This document shows, in pieces, positions 6,276 through 6,585 of a DNA stretch of 6,585 nucleotides. Where the stretch lies: positions 1-6,585 of the forward strand of contig JAEELC010000082.1 of assembly GCA_016288675.1 (NCBI GenBank). The letters are read 5' to 3'. The position numbers and the translations under genes are program-made. The notes under the pieces were generated by a model. That model was given only the letters and a program-made list of their open reading frames with translations. It made no database searches and was not told the DNA's origin. The DNA comes from Acholeplasmatales bacterium (GTDB lineage: Bacteria; Bacillota_I; Bacilli_A; Acholeplasmatales; Anaeroplasmataceae). How positions within the stretch are numbered: position 1 is the first letter of the stretch; the number at the start of each line of letters is the position of its first letter.

Positions 6276-6585
6276 TTAGTCAAATAATTCGAATCCTTTT
6301 TTAAGAATTTCTACTTTTTGTTTATTTTCTTTATACAATATAAATACAATAAATGCTATTATTGTGACTATACTTGAATAATAGAATAAACCTTTATAGC
6401 CAGTCCCAAAGGCCATAATTAAACCAACTAAAATTGGGGTTACTGATTGAGCAAGCATACTAGCTAAATAATAATACGAACTAATTTTACCAATATTCTT
6501 TTGGCTAGCAAGCTCACATACCATTGGATAGCTTGATACATTAATAAGGGCCCAACCTATACCAGCACAAGCAACAAGTACCATA
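6276..6585 (-). CDS. MFS transporter, C-terminal part (5' end beyond window)
   Basis: The last 102 or so residues of a membrane transporter are visible; the reading frame is open to the window edge, and the first visible Met (6584-6582) lies inside a hydrophobic segment, so it is almost certainly not the real start. Three hydrophobic helices can be seen (about 1-22, 37-59 and 65-84 of the visible part), followed by a short charged cytoplasmic tail (KENKQKVEILKKG). The pattern GIGWALINVSSYPMV, then IGKISSYYYLASMLAQSVTPILVG and LFYYSS, resembles the last helices of SLC45/GPH-like sugar-proton symporters of the major facilitator superfamily found in Bacillota. Family membership is probable and the substrate is unknown. 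The gene is closed by its own terminator and is therefore a separate transcription unit from nadDE. Confidence 0.75.
   Translation of the reverse strand, partial: MVLVACAGIGWALINVSSYPMVCELASQKNIGKISSYYYLASMLAQSVTPILVGLIMAFGTGYKGLFYYSSIVTIIAFIVFILYKENKQKVEILKKGFELFD

Noticed and set aside
6582..6584. ATG as the true start of the MFS gene
   Set aside because: It would begin in the middle of a hydrophobic helix and give a 102-residue fragment; the frame is open to the window end, so the gene is truncated by the window.

Overview
This is a low-GC (roughly 30% by eye) bacterial window in which every supported gene lies on the minus strand. The proteins, AAGGAG-type ribosome binding sites, sigma-A-like promoters and U-tailed intrinsic terminators point to the Bacillota. 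The lipoprotein with a Listeria-Bacteroides (InlB B-type) repeat and the very AT-rich coding sequence fit gut Bacilli of the Erysipelotrichia/RF39 kind, but I cannot place the organism more precisely. Tryptophan is encoded by TGG where I checked it, and all four visible stop codons are TAA, so I see no sign of a variant genetic code.

Layout in the direction of transcription, from high to low coordinates. (1) 6276-6585: 3' end of an MFS transporter, followed directly by an intrinsic terminator (6253-6274). (2) 6188-6248: an imperfect inverted repeat and a probable promoter. (3) A compact three-gene operon: a NadD-NadE fusion (3749-6166), the helicase gene recD2 (1449-3746, 2-nt gap) and an aldo/keto reductase (620-1444, 4-nt gap), closed by a strong terminator (565-609). 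(4) 396-564: a well-formed promoter (488-516) followed at once by a terminator-like leader hairpin (414-478). (5) 1-395: the first 131 codons of a surface lipoprotein that runs off the window edge.

The most notable feature is the 805-residue protein. It joins a complete nicotinate-mononucleotide adenylyltransferase (NadD) to a complete glutamine-dependent NAD synthetase (glutaminase plus synthetase domains), so one polypeptide would carry out the last two steps of NAD synthesis (NaMN to deamido-NAD to NAD). The junction is unusually informative. NadD ends at a typical C-terminus (Y182), five linker residues follow, and NadE begins at its usual N-terminus (M188). The linker codons contain an ideal Shine-Dalgarno sequence, AAAGGAGA, 6-7 nt before the NadE ATG. 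The first linker codon is CAA, one C-to-T transition away from TAA. The simplest reading is that two tandem genes became one by loss of a stop codon, and that free NadE may still be made from the internal start. A sequencing error at one base (5620) is the main alternative.

The operon therefore joins NAD synthesis, a DNA-repair helicase and a probably NADPH-dependent oxidoreductase. A functional link beyond co-transcription is not evident from the sequence.
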